Shown piece by piece: positions 36,211 through 50,270 of a stretch of 64,000 nt of DNA. The translations under genes and the position numbers were made by a program. This DNA is from Cololabis saira. Its lineage: Eukaryota; Chordata; Actinopteri; Beloniformes; Belonidae. Within the stretch, counting starts at the first letter, position 1, and every line of letters starts with the position of its first letter. The stretch covers positions 33,749,660 to 33,813,659 of the forward strand of contig NC_084599.1 in the NCBI RefSeq assembly GCF_033807715.1, written 5' to 3'. The notes beneath the pieces are model-generated. The model had not been told where the DNA came from. It made no database searches and saw only the letters and a list, made by a program, of their open reading frames with translations.

Positions 36211-36946
36211 GCAGCAGCCCACGGGACCACCGAAAGGAGCCGCAACTCTGGCCCCGAAACGCAGAGTCGCTGTTTATAACTGCTACTGCACAACTGCATG
36301 CAAACAAAGGGACGGGAGAAAAAGTCCACCTTAAATTACACCACAGACATGGAGCCACTTCACTTCAGAGTATTTGATCTCTTAATTCGGGGCGCCTCGT
36401 GGCAGCAGCTTATATCCATGTTTACCCTCTCCCTGCATCATCCTGAGATGTTCAATTACATTTGGGGGATAAATAAACGATCATTGAGTTGAACTGAGCT
36501 AAGTGTGTCCCAGACCACATCTGAACAAAAGTCTGAACCCCCCGATCCAGCTGTGGTCTCATCACCGAAGAGGTCGGTGCCAGATGTAAAACACGCCCCG
36601 GCCTTTCAGCAGAACCCGTTTCCGAACGCTAAACAACCGGCTCTTTTTAAAATTGCACATATTTTGACTTGTCAGGCACCGTTGCACCTCCTGACGTCGG
36701 TTACGGCCGCAGATACCACGATGAGTCTTTTAATGCCAGAACGCCAGTGATTTACTAATTCCATGTGCTGCAGCTCTCATATTTTCCAGAGAAGAGAAAT
36801 CTGCATCCTGTCAGTACGGTATCCTCCTGTCAGGCTCCAGGCTGAGTCTGTAAAGTTGTAATACCTCCTGCTGCACGGTGCATCTAAAGAACGAGCAGCT
36901 ACGGATCAGGTCCAGGATAAGGGCTGGATAAGGTCCAGACCTAACT
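36211..36946. other. Intron 1, nothing recognised
   Basis: No element ends or credible exon seen. Confidence 0.4.
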
Positions 36947-36954
36947 CTCTAAAC

Positions 36955-37720
36955 CAGGGGTCGGGCAACCCGCGGCTCTAGAGCCGCATGCAGCTCTTTA
37001 GCGCCGCCCTAGTGGCTCCTGGAGCTTTTTCAAAAATGTTTGACCTTTTTTTTCTTCCTTTTTTTCTTCATTTTTTCTTTTTTTTCTTCTTTTTATTTCC
37101 TTTTTTCTTCTTTTTTTCCTTTATTTCTCTTTTTTCTTTCTTCTTTTTAATCTCGACATTTCGACTTTAACTTTTTTCTCGAAATTTTGACTTTTTTCTC
37201 GACATTCGACTTTTTTCTCAACATTTTGACTTTTTTCTCGACATTTCGAGTTTTTTCTCGACATTTTGACTTTTTTCTTGACATTTCCACTTTTTTCCCA
37301 AAATTTTGACTTTTTTTCTCAACGTTCGACATTTCGACTTTTTTCTCAACATTTTGACTTTTTTCTCGACATTTCGAGTTTTTTCTCAACATTCCAGCTT
37401 TTTTCTCAACATTTTGACTTTTTTCTTGACATTTCGACTTTTTCCCAAAATTTTGACTTTTTTCTCAACATTTCGACTTTTTTCTCAAGATTGTACTTCA
37501 AAATTAATCTCGACATTTCGACTTTTTTCTCGAAGTGCATAATGAAAAAAAAAGATCTTCCCCAAGTTATAACTAATATAGAAAATGCAGCATGTGTTGT
37601 GTTCATTCTAAGGCTGATACAAGACTTTTCATTTTTCATTCATTGCGGCTCCAGACATATTAGTTTTTTGTGTTTTTGGTCCAATATGGCTCTTTCAACA
37701 TTTCGGGTTGCCGACCCCTC
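36955..37720. mobile_element. hAT element with internal minisatellite
   Basis: Starts CAGGGGTCGGGCAACCCG and ends GGGTTGCCGACCCCTC, with flanks CTCTAAAC and TTCTAAAC agreeing at 7 of 8 bases. The left terminus (GGCTCTAGAGCCGCATGCAG) is a frequent hAT type in vertebrates. A 20-22-bp minisatellite fills the middle. No transposase remains. Confidence 0.85.
37150..37540. repeat. Minisatellite, unit near TTTTTTCTCGACATTTCGAC
   Basis: About 18 units of 20-22 bp with variants (TCAACATTTTGAC, CCAAAATTTTGAC). The frames on both strands that look like repetitive FFLTF or EKKVEMSR proteins come from this array. Confidence 0.9.
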
Positions 37721-37728
37721 TTCTAAAC

Positions 37729-38312
37729 CTTCTGGACACTGGTGTTTGTGTCTGAAAAAATGGCTTAAACTTTGCTCAAAAGAGTCTTTTTTTTTTGAGC
37801 GACTTCATATTCTACTGACATCTCACGAGCTGAGTTCATTGTGTGAACTGAAGAAAAAAAAGAAAACCAAAAAAAGAACCCTGAGTTCTCCGTCTTGATT
37901 GTCAATCCAGAGAGTCCGCCAGACACATTAGCCGGAGCGCCGATGGAATCCTCGCCTCATTCAAGTGCATCTGGAGACGTTTTATTAGGAGTCCGGAGAG
38001 AACAATAACCTCGAGTAATCGGCCAAAACAACCCAGCCGCAGACCCAGACAGCGTGGTCCTGTCCTTTGCATCAGCTTCACGCTCGGGAGGGAAAAATGT
38101 GTCGTCCCAGTGTGTAGGTCGGCCGCAACACACAGAGCCAGGGGTGTTACAAGCTCGGTTTCGCGAGCTCGTGTTACATTTCGCTGTTTCGCCGTCCAGG
38201 CTGAGACGTTTTTGGAATAAAGCGAAGAAAAAAAAAAGTAGTAGGAAATGGAGTGGTCTAAAAGTCTAAATTAAAAGTCTAGTCTAAAATTTGAAGTTTT
38301 ACAGAAAAAAAA
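37729..38312. other. Intron 1, nothing recognised
   Basis: Single-copy-looking sequence with an A-run near 38230. No exon seen. Confidence 0.4.
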
Positions 38313-38680
38313 ATGATCCGTGCCATCTCTTGGACTGAATTTAACTCACCTACTCGACATCTGTTTGCCCACTATGGTATTCGTCGCCTCAAAGAATATA
38401 ACTACTTCCATAATGCATGTACAATATATCAGGTGGTCTCAGGTTTTGAATCCCAGACTAACTCAACTCATCCCAATCTCCGTTCACCAGCACACCCACA
38501 AAAATAGACATAAACACCTTATTATAGGGAAAAAGACGTAAGCTTGTGGGAACAAGTATGAGTGTTGTGTGTCGGGGAACACAGATTTGGAATGAGCTGA
38601 ATGATAACCTTAAAAAGTCACAGTCCATCTCCATATTTAAACGGCAGTTAAAGAATCAATTGTTAAGCTCATATATATAA
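38313..38680 (+). pseudogene. LINE reverse transcriptase C-terminal remnant
   Basis: The frame from 38561 to the stop at 38678-38680 reads RGTQIWNELNDNLKKSQSI, then a basic FKRQLKNQLL block. This is the usual C-terminal end of ORF2 in L2/Rex1-type fish LINEs (G-x-x-[IL]-WN-x-L followed by a basic helix). A different frame upstream (38313-38507) reads RHLFAHYGIRRLKEYNY, consistent with the RT C-terminal region, so at least one frameshift separates them. The 3' UTR continues at 39485-39690 beyond an inserted hAT-like MITE, ending in AATAAATAAATAAA. The LINE is thus 5'-truncated, frameshifted and interrupted. The reading rests on the WN-x-L motif and the position before an A/T-rich tail. Confidence 0.6.
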
Positions 38681-38696
38681 ACGTACACTCCGGTGA

Positions 38697-39484
<788 letters not shown>

Positions 39485-39690
39485 CTCCGGGATCACAAAA
39501 TGTTTCATGTTAAGTGTTTGTAATGTGATATGTTGCATGTAAGTGGTAGTCTAGTATAATGTGCATGTTGTATGTACGTTCACCTACTGTATGTATGTTC
39601 ATTGGCTCCTACCATAAGCTTTTGATAGCTTCTCCAGGAGACCAATGTCACATGTGTGAGTGTGAATAAATAAATAAAAAAATAAAAAAG
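39485..39690 (+). mobile_element. LINE 3' UTR tail, continuation of 38313-38680
   Basis: Contains CTTCTCCAGGAGACCAATGT followed by GTGTGAATAAATAAATAAAA, a typical fish LINE tail, and follows the inserted MITE directly. Confidence 0.5.
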
Positions 39691-40439
39691 TGGTACATTT
39701 AAGCGTGGAGAAAATGAGTCCTGGTGTGACCTTCAGTGCTCGGGGGGAGCCCGGCGCTGCCTCCCAACGTACACCTGCTGCGGCGCGCAAACACACGCTG
39801 ACAAACACCCACTCATTGAGACGGTCTCCCGGGTACCGACAGCTTCACAGTCTCTCGGTTGCGTAGTAATGACCGTACACACACACACACACACTTCCCA
39901 AACACAGGCAGCAGCGCTATGTGGCAGCTACAAACACAGTAAAACTAATGTTTGTGTTGTGGCAGCAGGCAGGCAGGTGTTTCACTTTAAGCTTCCCATC
40001 ACACACGAAGCCCTAAATTGCCTGCTTTCTACCCTGCAACCATTTCCTGCTGTCTGCCCACACCCCTTTGTTAATACACGTTCCAGAGGGCGCCAATTAC
40101 CTTCAATGCACTTATCCTGGCTGTTTCCTCGCTGCAGACTCATTACCTTGCAGATAAGCACTAAACTTCGTAATAAAACATCATTGCTTTTATGCAGGGG
40201 TGAAAGGTCAGAATGAGCTTCACGTGTTGGAGCTATAACCTTTTTTTCTTCTAGGAACAAATGAATCCCCGAGCTACATGTCGCAGCTGTTAACGAAAAA
40301 TGCCTCTTCAGAATAATCTAAACGCACAAAACTAGTTGGTCGGGGAGCAACAGACGAACAGATGCAACAGTTTACTGAAATCTTTTACCTTTATTATGGT
40401 ATGAAGTTCAGACAAAGGTGGTGCAAAAAAAAAAAAAGG
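39691..40439. other. Intron 1, nothing recognised
   Basis: A short CA run lies at 39876-39893. No exon or element ends seen. Confidence 0.4.
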
Positions 40440-40473
40440 TCAGGTTCTTGCAAATTGCGAGGGGATTTCCTCC

Positions 40474-40527
40474 CATTTTCAGGTCATTCCAGAGGTATTC
40501 GGTGGGATTGAGGTCTGGGCCATTCCA
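40474..40527 (-). pseudogene. Tc1-like transposase fragment (DDE/D end)
   Basis: The eighteen codons on the minus strand read WNGPDLNPTEYLWNDLKM. In Tc1/mariner transposases the PDLNP-x-E block holds the third acidic catalytic residue, and the LW that follows is almost invariant. Here the usual SPDLNP is NGPDLNP, but the glutamate and LW are kept. The frame does not continue far on either side, so only a fossil remains. The enzyme would cut and paste the element at TA sites. No intact terminal repeat was found, so neither transposition nor expression is expected. The motif is distinctive enough to name the superfamily but not the family. Confidence 0.6.
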
Positions 40528-40932
40528 AGGACTCTGAAACCATTGTTTTGGTTAATTTTGATGTATGGTTGGGGAATTTCTCTTTGTTTTCAGCCTTTTC
40601 AAACAGGGCAGACAGTTTTGCACCAAAAATACTTGGTTTTCGGTGCTATTTATTTTCCTATCTCTCCTGCGTGCCTAGAAACGAACCGCTTTTCGGCAAA
40701 ATTTACTGTTTGTCTCCATATGTCATCCAAGGGAATCACGTAGAGCCAACGAGCATTGTCGCAATAACACATCTTTGGTGGGATGCAATGCACGGACGCA
40801 ATCTTTTGACCAGCCACGATCAAAATAAGGGCATTGCATCATTTATTTTTACATGGTGGCATGAATTGTTCACGCTGAGCAACGTGACTTTAACCACACT
40901 TCGACAGACACCAGCATTACTTTAGAGGCAAG

Positions 40933-41411
40933 TAATGATGCACCGAAATGAAAATTTGTGGCCGAAACCGAAAATAATAATAAACACTTGGCCGAATACC
41001 GAACAATACCGAACATGGTTCTTCGGCAGTTTTTCATTTATTTTGCCAATTTTTTCACCATTGCATGAATCAAATACATTTGATTTAGGCATGCTTTTCA
41101 AAGAAAAAAATATTTTACAAAATTACAAGGTAGAAAATATTTATTGAACATAAAAAAATGAAAATGTTTTAATTTCCCAGCATTATGTTGTTTTGGTTCC
41201 ACCTCCTTCTTATGGGGTTAGTTTTTGGTTGGCCAACGATTTATGTACTGCGAAACGTTACGGGACGGAGCGGCCAGTCTAATTCCTTATTTTACAACGC
41301 CGTTATTAATTGTTCGTTTTTTTTCCCCACTTATTCCACCGAACACCGAAAGTGTTTTTTTGCCATTTTCGGCCGAACAATTCCGGTTACCGAACAATCG
41401 GTGCATCACTA
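40933..41411. mobile_element. hAT-type MITE (TGATGCACCGA ends)
   Basis: Starts TAATGATGCACCGAAATG and ends ACAATCGGTGCATCACTA, with perfect GAGGCAAG duplications (40925-40932, 41412-41419). Contains repeated CCGAATACCGAACAATACCG-type words. It is inserted in the Tc1-like remnant. Confidence 0.9.
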
Positions 41412-42430
41412 GAGGCAAGTCCTAAGTGACTCGTTTGCAGGTGTGATTTTGCCCCAGATCCAGCTAAGGAGAAGCAGTCCCAACCTATAATGCCACCTCC
41501 ACCGTGCTTCAGTGTTGTGATCCGTGCACCAGACTCTGTTTCGGCTTTGTGACAAACATATATTTTGTAATTAAAGCCTCAAACCTTTGTCTCATCAGAC
41601 CAGAACTTATCTTCCCACGTGGATTTGAGTGATTGAGTGAATTTTTGTGGCATCAGACGGGCTTGCATACTCCTTTTTTGGAATAAACTGCTTCTGTCTT
41701 GACCCCCCCTACCTTGTGCAGAATATAGGAGGTAGCAGCCACATGAGAGGACTGACAAGTACCTGCCAGGGATTCCTGAAGCTTCATCAGCGTTGCCGTT
41801 GGCCTCTTGCTAGCCTCCCTGATGGAGTGTCCTCCCCATCCTCTCACCAGCTTTCATGGGTGCCACTTTCCTTCCACTTGATGGTGGTTTTCAATTTGAG
41901 TTTCACAGTAAATTCACTGCATCCGCTCTTCATTTATATCCCTCTATTGATTATTACTGTTCATTCAACGATTAAGTCTTGCAGTTTCTTTGGCAACTCT
42001 CTGTGGCCAGTGGCTCTCAGGGGGATACAATCCCAAGCATTCAAATAAATATCAAAGCAACAGCTGACTTTTATCAGGCCTGAGGATAGTAACAGTCCAC
42101 ATTATGATGGTTTCTTTTTTTTTTTTTTTACTTAAAATGCCACAAATTACTAAAAATGTTCCATTTCCCCCCCCCCCAGTTTGATGGAAGATTAGATCAA
42201 ACATGCGACAATTTGGACATTTATGTTGTGTCTGCTTTTGTTATCTTAAAAACTGCAGATTGATGAGGGTGTGCAGACTTTTTATACCCAGTCAGGTTAT
42301 CTTGTGCTCTGATAGTCATCAAAAATCTCAAAATAAGAACAATTTTGATTGAAATTGTCAAAATGTGCCACAAACCTTCTTATGACCAAATGTTTTTCTG
42401 AATATAACTTTTGTCTTAAAAGCTTGTAGA

Positions 42431-43074
42431 ACAGTTTCATTCTGTCATTACACTCTCAGAAGCACAAACAGTGTATTTCACTCTTTTCTTTTCTTTTTTC
42501 TTGCAAAAGCCGGGCTGTCATCTGTTCAACACACAGTGGATGTTGAACCGTCAAATAAACACAAACAAGCACACAAACAGAGCCAGAGCAGGAGTCGTGT
42601 GCTTTTAAACCGTAAGAGGAGAGGAGCAGTCACTGGAAGAGAGAATTACATTTTCCATTGAGCGAGCAATGTTCAAGCATTAGGAGTGAGGTCTCCCGAG
42701 GAGCGAGGAAACTCCTGTTGTTGATTAGCCACAGGTCGGCCGTCTTCCCCCCTGGTGCCTACGGTGTTTGTTGTTAAAGCTGCTCTGCGGTTTTCACAGC
42801 TATCGTGAAGTCAGCGAGGAATGCTCAGGTCTGAAACCTGAGAGGCCGAAGGCTGCCTGAGCCACGGTGGGCCTGTAGCCTCCCATGACCCGCAATCAAA
42901 CACTCGCACACACACCCAGACCCACCCAGACCCTACACACCCACCTGACCACCCTTTCTGGGTAGCGAGCGCTACGGGGGTAAGGCCGCTTTTTACCGAG
43001 ATCAACACATTTCTGCTTCCACGCAGGATTCTGATAGAATCAGGACTTTTTAGATGCTTAAATCAGGGCTGTCA
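42431..43074. other. Intron 1, nothing recognised
   Basis: Balanced-composition, single-copy-looking sequence, especially 42640-42740. No exon seen. Confidence 0.35.
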
Positions 43075-43082
43075 AATCTCAC

Positions 43083-43699
43083 CAAGGGTGTAGGTTTACA
43101 TAGGGACGGCAGGGACAGAACACTACCAACTTTTCAGGAGTCTCAAATTGTCCCCACAAACTTTTAAGCAACCTTATTTGCATTATATAATGAGTTCAGA
43201 TATATAGGTAATTTAGATTGTCTTCCCAAATGTTGTAAGGATAGAATTGACCCTACCATTATTAAGTGAATTATTTTTATTATGTTCAGACTTACATTTA
43301 CCCCTTTTCACTTGCTGAATTTGCCGGTCCATTTTTTTCCTCAAACGCACGTTTGATGGGCTGATGATTTGAATTGACTTTAAATTGCTAATAAAATCCT
43401 GGAATATTCTGGAAGTTTTCAAAATGTTTCTTTAGTAGTTTTTAAAAACAAAGGTTTGAATGGAACCGTGTATCAGGTGAACCAATACACATGAAAGTTA
43501 ATATAAGTCAATACAGATTTATTTTGCATTGATCATTAACCTATCAATTAATTAGGTTCATATTCGTGACAAATGTAGCCCTGACCCCCGTTCACCCAAT
43601 CTGTTTGGTCTTATTAATGTCCTGTCCCCAGCAAAAAGTACATGCAGGTTATGCTGTTATATCGTCCCTACCAATGTTGAGACCAAACCTACGCCCTTG
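43083..43699. mobile_element. hAT-type MITE (CAAGGGTGTAGG ends)
   Basis: Starts CAAGGGTGTAGGTTTACATA and ends AAACCTACGCCCTTG, with perfect AATCTCAC duplications (43075-43082, 43700-43707). TAGGGACGGCAGGGAC near the left pairs loosely with TCGTCCCTACCAATG near the right. No coding capacity. Confidence 0.9.
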
Positions 43700-44059
43700 A
43701 ATCTCACGCATTGAGCATTTCAACAAGTTCACACGCCACACAACATTTCTCATGCTGAGAAATTAACTTCACCGCACAGTAACTCCAGCAGCCCGTCTGA
43801 CAAACGAGTCAAAGGTAGACTGCGCTGCAATGCTGAGATCTCAGCTCAGAGCAGCTGTCCTGAGTTAACAACCTGTCAGCCAATCAGGAAATACATTTTT
43901 TTGTTGCTGGGTAAGGTCTGAGTTTCAGCTTCGAGCCTTCAATGAATGCGTAGCGGAGGTAACTTAAGTTACAACACACAAGCACATGCACACAAACACA
44001 AAACCACCACCGTTCCAGGGGCCCATTTGGGGCTAAATGTTTAAAATCATTTTTCACAG

Positions 44060-44795
44060 AACAATGTCATTGATTTTAATCAAGTGTCATGATTGTGTCA
44101 TGAATTCTTTTTAGCTTTCTGATCCTTGTATGTTTTATGTTTGTTTGTTTCTTGTTTTGATATGTTTTTATTTGTTTTGTAAAGTTACTTGTCTTTGTAT
44201 GTAGGGCTGGGCGATATGGCCTTTTATTAATATCTCGATATTTTTAGGCCATGTCACGATACACGATATATATCTCGATATTTTGCCTTAGCCTTGAATT
44301 AACACTTTGATGCATACAATCACATCAGTATGATAATTCTATATGTGTACATTAAAACATTCTTGTTCATACTGCATTAATATATGCTAATTTTAAACTT
44401 TCATGCAAAAAGGGGGAAATCACAACTTAGTCAAACCCACGTGACTGACGTATGTAAGTAGGTGCGCTTGTTTTATGTCTCTGAGAAGGAGATATGAGAC
44501 GAGAAAGAGTGAGAAAAGCCTGTAATTTAATGCCCGCGGCTAAAAGCAAATGCATGACAATGTATACTCGAATATTCACGATATAGTCATTTTGTACATC
44601 GCACAGAGTAGAAGCCGCGATACATCGAGTATATTCGATATATTGCCCAGCCCTACTTGTATGTATTTTCTTTTATATGAAACTGAATTTATTTTTCTGC
44701 TGCCATCTTGACCAGGACTCCCTGGCAGAAGAGATATTGTATCTCAATGGGACTTTCCTGGATAAATAAAGGATAAATAAATAAATACATGTGTT
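44060..44795 (+). mobile_element. LINE 3' end interrupted by a hAT MITE
   Basis: After the insertion the sequence reads CTGCTGCCATCTTGACCAGG, TCTCAATGGGACTTTCCTGG, then ATAAATAAAGGATAAATAAA. This is a very common fish non-LTR retrotransposon terminus. The left limit is approximate. The TTTGTTTGTTTCTTG stretch before the MITE is its likely upstream part. Confidence 0.6.
44202..44655. mobile_element. hAT-type MITE (TAGGGCTGGGCGATAT ends)
   Basis: Starts TAGGGCTGGGCGATATGGCC and ends ATATTGCCCAGCCCTA. Flanks TTTGTATG and CTTGTATG agree at 7 of 8. The arms hold repeated TCGATAT words. Same end type as the TAGGGCTGTTCGAT family but a different body. Confidence 0.85.
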
Positions 44796-44799
44796 TTTC

Positions 44800-46146
44800 T
44801 TTATCACATTTTTTTGTTGTTTTGTTAAGAGCAGAATGAGACCACTGCTGTTCAATTACTATTATCATTACATCACTAAGACAAATTATTTAACATAACG
44901 TGAATATTGTGAGGAGACAACGGCCACTGCAGTGTCTTCCTTTGTTCTGGGTCTCTGGAAACTTCTGTTACAACTTCTGTTGCAATTGACGCTATATAAA
45001 TACAATTGAATTTAAATTATAGAATAAATAAAACAGTTTCAGCGGTTGCAGGTTTGAATCCCGGCCTGCAGCCCTTTCCTGTCTGCACTGTGAATAAAGG
45101 CCACAAAATCACTGGGAGGGAGACCCACCCCCCCCAAAAAAAGTCTCACTCCAAGCGAACTTCAAAACTTGAGCCCCCTGTTAAATCTCGGAAATCTCAT
45201 TCAAGGTGAGTTGTCCTCGAGCGGCTGTTGGAAGTTAGAACCGACTTGCAGACCCATCAGCTCCTTCAGAATATCCTGATTCCATGTGAGCTCCGAGGCC
45301 AAGTCAAGAGGCGCACCATAAAACACACACTCAGAAGCTGCTGGATCTAAATGGGAAGCTGTCTAACAAGTAAGCTCCCGAGAAATGCATTCAGACAGTG
45401 ATCACAGGGAAACAGCTTTGTCTCATCAACCCGTCCACCCGGGGGTTAATCCCGACCACAGTTGAGTGCTTCGCAGGAATGGCTAAACCTCAGTGGAAGC
45501 TTAAAATGAGAGTTGCAAAGCTAAATGCCAGAACTTTTGCTTTTCCAGCTCTGTGTTGTATTTCTTGCTGAGATGCGGGTGCACAGGCTGAAACCTAAAC
45601 TAACTTTCAAGTCAACAGGACTTCAATCGCTGAAAAGAAATTAGATCACTTAGAAAAAAGGAGGATTAAGACTTCCTGAACTTTAGATTATATCATTAAA
45701 TTAGTCCACTGATGTGTTGCATCCTATGCAAAACCACCAACCCGTCTAATTCCCCCATTTTCCTCCTCCCTACCACCCGGTAGCAGCTTGTATCAATAGG
45801 GAAGCTGCAGGAACTCTTAAAGCATACAGCATCCATTTAATTGGAGCTGCCACTTCAGCGCGGCTGTCAGGCACTCCTGGGGAAGCCATAAACTACCCCG
45901 AGAGGCTCTTCTCTTTCAGAGTGACTCTTTTGTTCGCAGTGGACCAGGCAACAAAATCCAGACAGATGAATGATGACAGCAGCCACAGGACGTAGAATCA
46001 CATGAGCGTGTTTTCAGGAGGGGGGGAGTGGACTAGGCCGGAAGATGAAGAATGAGAAGAGAAACAAGGGAAAAGTACAGGGCAATCCTGTCTTTAAGGT
46101 TTCAGTGGTCCGGTGTTGATCTGTGAACTGATTGGAGGGAGAATAT
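44800..46146. other. Intron 1, repeat scraps and unannotated DNA
   Basis: 45040-45110 (GGTTGCAGGTTTGAATCCCG) belongs to a common fish repeat with a tRNA B-box-like word and is not a tRNA gene. 45780-45980 is complex, non-repetitive sequence that could be a conserved noncoding element, untested. Confidence 0.4.
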
Positions 46147-48275
<2,129 letters not shown>

Positions 48276-48281
48276 CAATAC

Positions 48282-48831
48282 TACGACGGAGTATTAGGGC
48301 CAAACAAAAAAAAACAAAAAAAGGAAATTACGAGAATAAAGTCATAATGTAATGAGAATAAAGTCGTAAAATTATGAGAATAAAGTCGTAATATTACGAG
48401 AATAAAGTTGTAATATATTATAAATTTGAACACAGGGAGAAGACTGCTCTTCCTGTTAGAGTTCTCATAAATTACCACTTTATTTTCATAATATTATGAC
48501 TTTATTCTCATAAATTACCACTTTATTCATTACGACTTTATTCTCATAATGTCACAACTTTATTCTCTGAATTTTACGACTTTATTCTCTGAATTTTACG
48601 ACTTTATTCTCATAATATTGCGACTTTATTCTCGTAATGTTACGACTTTATTCTCGTAATTTTACGACTTTATTCTCGTAATTTTACGACTTTATTCTCG
48701 TAATATTACGACTTTATTCTCATAATATTACGACTTTATTCTATTACGACTTTATTCTCTCAACATTACGACTTTATTCTCGTAATTTCCAATTTTTTTT
48801 TGTCTTAGTTTGGCCCTAATACTCCGTCGTA
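48282..48831. mobile_element. Palindromic element, copy 3, 6-bp target duplication
   Basis: TACGACGGAGTATTAGGG to its complement, flanked by perfect CAATAC duplications (48276-48281, 48832-48837). Here the left arm is short and the right arm long. Part of the centre is missing relative to copy 4 (the ATGCTCAATATTCTTC stretch). Confidence 0.85.
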
Positions 48832-48837
48832 CAATAC

Positions 48838-49160
48838 CTCTAGAGCTCAGTTAAAAACCATTTATTCTTTGCTTATGAGTGAAACATATCTTTGTATAGT
48901 GCAGGATTTAAAAAAGGAAATGGTCACATCTCATTTCTGGATTAACTGAGGTTGGACAGCATTAGATCCTACCAATATGGCAATTTTTACAGTGAATGGC
49001 GGCTGCAGCCTGGCTGTGAGTCACTTATATAAATCAATATTTAACCAAAACAACACAAATAAATGTCAGACAGGATTTTAATCAGATGATTCTGCATTAA
49101 AGAGGGAAAAAACTGTGATGACTAATTAACGGCTAGTCTTAGCGGGGCTTATGTATGTGT
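48838..49160. other. Intron 1, nothing recognised
   Basis: Short AT-rich spacer between the palindromic element and the LTR retrotransposon. Confidence 0.4.
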
Positions 49161-49164
49161 GTTT

Positions 49165-49536
49165 TGTTATGTATCTCTGTATTGGGAATAGCTGTCCTCC
49201 TCCTGTGTGGTGGGGGGAGGCGCTGTTTCCCTGGTGCCTTGGTGCTTTCCTCATTTTTGCCTTTCAGGTCGGGTCCAATCCAGGTGCACAGGATTGGGTC
49301 TGATTGCCTGGGAGGGTATTTAAGGAGAGGGTTCCAGAGCCGCCAGTCTCTCTCCCTCCCTGCCTGTGACAACAATGGCCAACCATTTTTCCCTTAGTTG
49401 TTTCTTGTTACTTTGCACATTATTATCTTTAGTTACCTTGTACCTTAGGGCCTTATTTTTAATAAATGCATGAAATGGTTTACCTGTGTGGTCTCCCTAC
49501 TTGTTGTGATCTACCGTGAGCCAGGTGGTCATAACA
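49165..49536 (+). repeat. 5' LTR
   Basis: Begins TGTTATGTATC and ends GGTCATAACA, so it has TG...CA ends in a short inverted repeat. Contains TATTTAA at 49317 as a likely TATA box and AATAAA at 49461 as polyadenylation signal. No difference from the 3' LTR was seen on reading. Confidence 0.95.
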
Positions 49537-49538
49537 AA

Positions 49539-49556
49539 TGGGCGCTCGTCCGGGAT
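49539..49556 (+). promoter_or_regulatory. Primer binding site, tRNA-Pro-like
   Basis: TGGGCGCTCGTCCGGGAT, two bases after the LTR. It differs by one base from the tRNA-Pro primer site used by gammaretroviruses (TGGGGGCTCGTCCGGGAT). Confidence 0.8.
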
Positions 49557-50270
49557 ATTGGTAAGGTTGTCAGTACCTTACTAATGCCTGGATAGTTCGG
49601 TAGTACTTGTGTAGGAGACTCACAGTGTTTGGTTAGTTTGTTTGATTGCTCAATAAGTTGTTTGGTTTGCCTTAGTAAACTTTGATTTGCTTGGCTTGCA
49701 GCAGGGGAGGACTGTGGCCACTTTCCTCCTTTGAGTGGTGACCTGGTTATTGGTTATGATCCTCAGCTGGATGGTGAGTAGACGGGGTTACTGTTGTCGC
49801 CCACCTTTTGTCTGAAGCGTATGGTTTAGATACCATGAGCTACGTGAACCCCCGTGGTAGGAGGAGAAGCGCTTAACGCTTGTTTGTTTTTTTTGTTTGT
49901 TGTTTTAGTTTGTTGTTTTTGGTGTGCTGTAAGCCGGGGCGCTATTCAGCAGTGCCATTAGGGTACTGTTGGTAGTTAAGCTGCTATGAGCGCACTGAAG
50001 ACTAGGTTGCGGTTAGTCAGGGATTTTTTTTGAGTTAGACGCGGGGCAGCTCTTTCGCTTCATTCTCTCGCTAAGTAAAGCTACTCGCCGTCCTATGTTG
50101 GGGTATTATAGTTGATGACAGGGTCTTTTGTCTATACTTATGATAGTGATGGCCTGGTAAATGGTTTGAATTTGGTTTGAATTTGGTTTGACATTGTGGC
50201 CTTGGTTGCCTATTGATTACTGGTTATCAGTTACTGGTTGGGCATTTGTAGTCATAAGAGTTGTGGTGAA
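49557..50270 (+). other. Leader of the LTR element
   Basis: About 714 bp between the primer site and the first ATG of the long frame. No open frame of note. A packaging signal would be expected here but cannot be seen. Confidence 0.6.

Larger units (their letters stand above)
40440..42430 (-). mobile_element. Tc1/mariner-like remnant, heavily interrupted
   Basis: On the minus strand 40474-40527 encodes WNGPDLNPTEYLWNDLK, the transposase signature around the last catalytic acid in Tc1-like elements (usually SPDLNPIEHLW). Sequence at 41430-42300 (CACCGTGCTTCAGTG, CTCATCAGACCAGA, GTGTGCAGACTTTTTATACC) has the look of the N-terminal coding half and end of the same family, also in reverse. Between them lie a hAT MITE (40933-41411) and unassigned sequence. 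The limits are approximate. Confidence 0.55.

Noticed and set aside
35315..36279. Frames of 281 and 302 codons across the N gap
   Set aside because: The gap is translated as X, so the frame continuity is fictitious.
37147..37898. Frames with EKKVEMSR or FFLTFRLFSQ repeats
   Set aside because: Produced by the minisatellite in the hAT element.
45040..45075. tRNA-like B box (GGTTTGAATCC)
   Set aside because: No A box or cloverleaf can be formed around it. The wording matches a dispersed fish repeat.
50238..50270. An 11-codon N-terminal extension of the retrotransposon polyprotein
   Set aside because: The codon at 50238 is TTG. The first ATG in frame is 50271, with good context.
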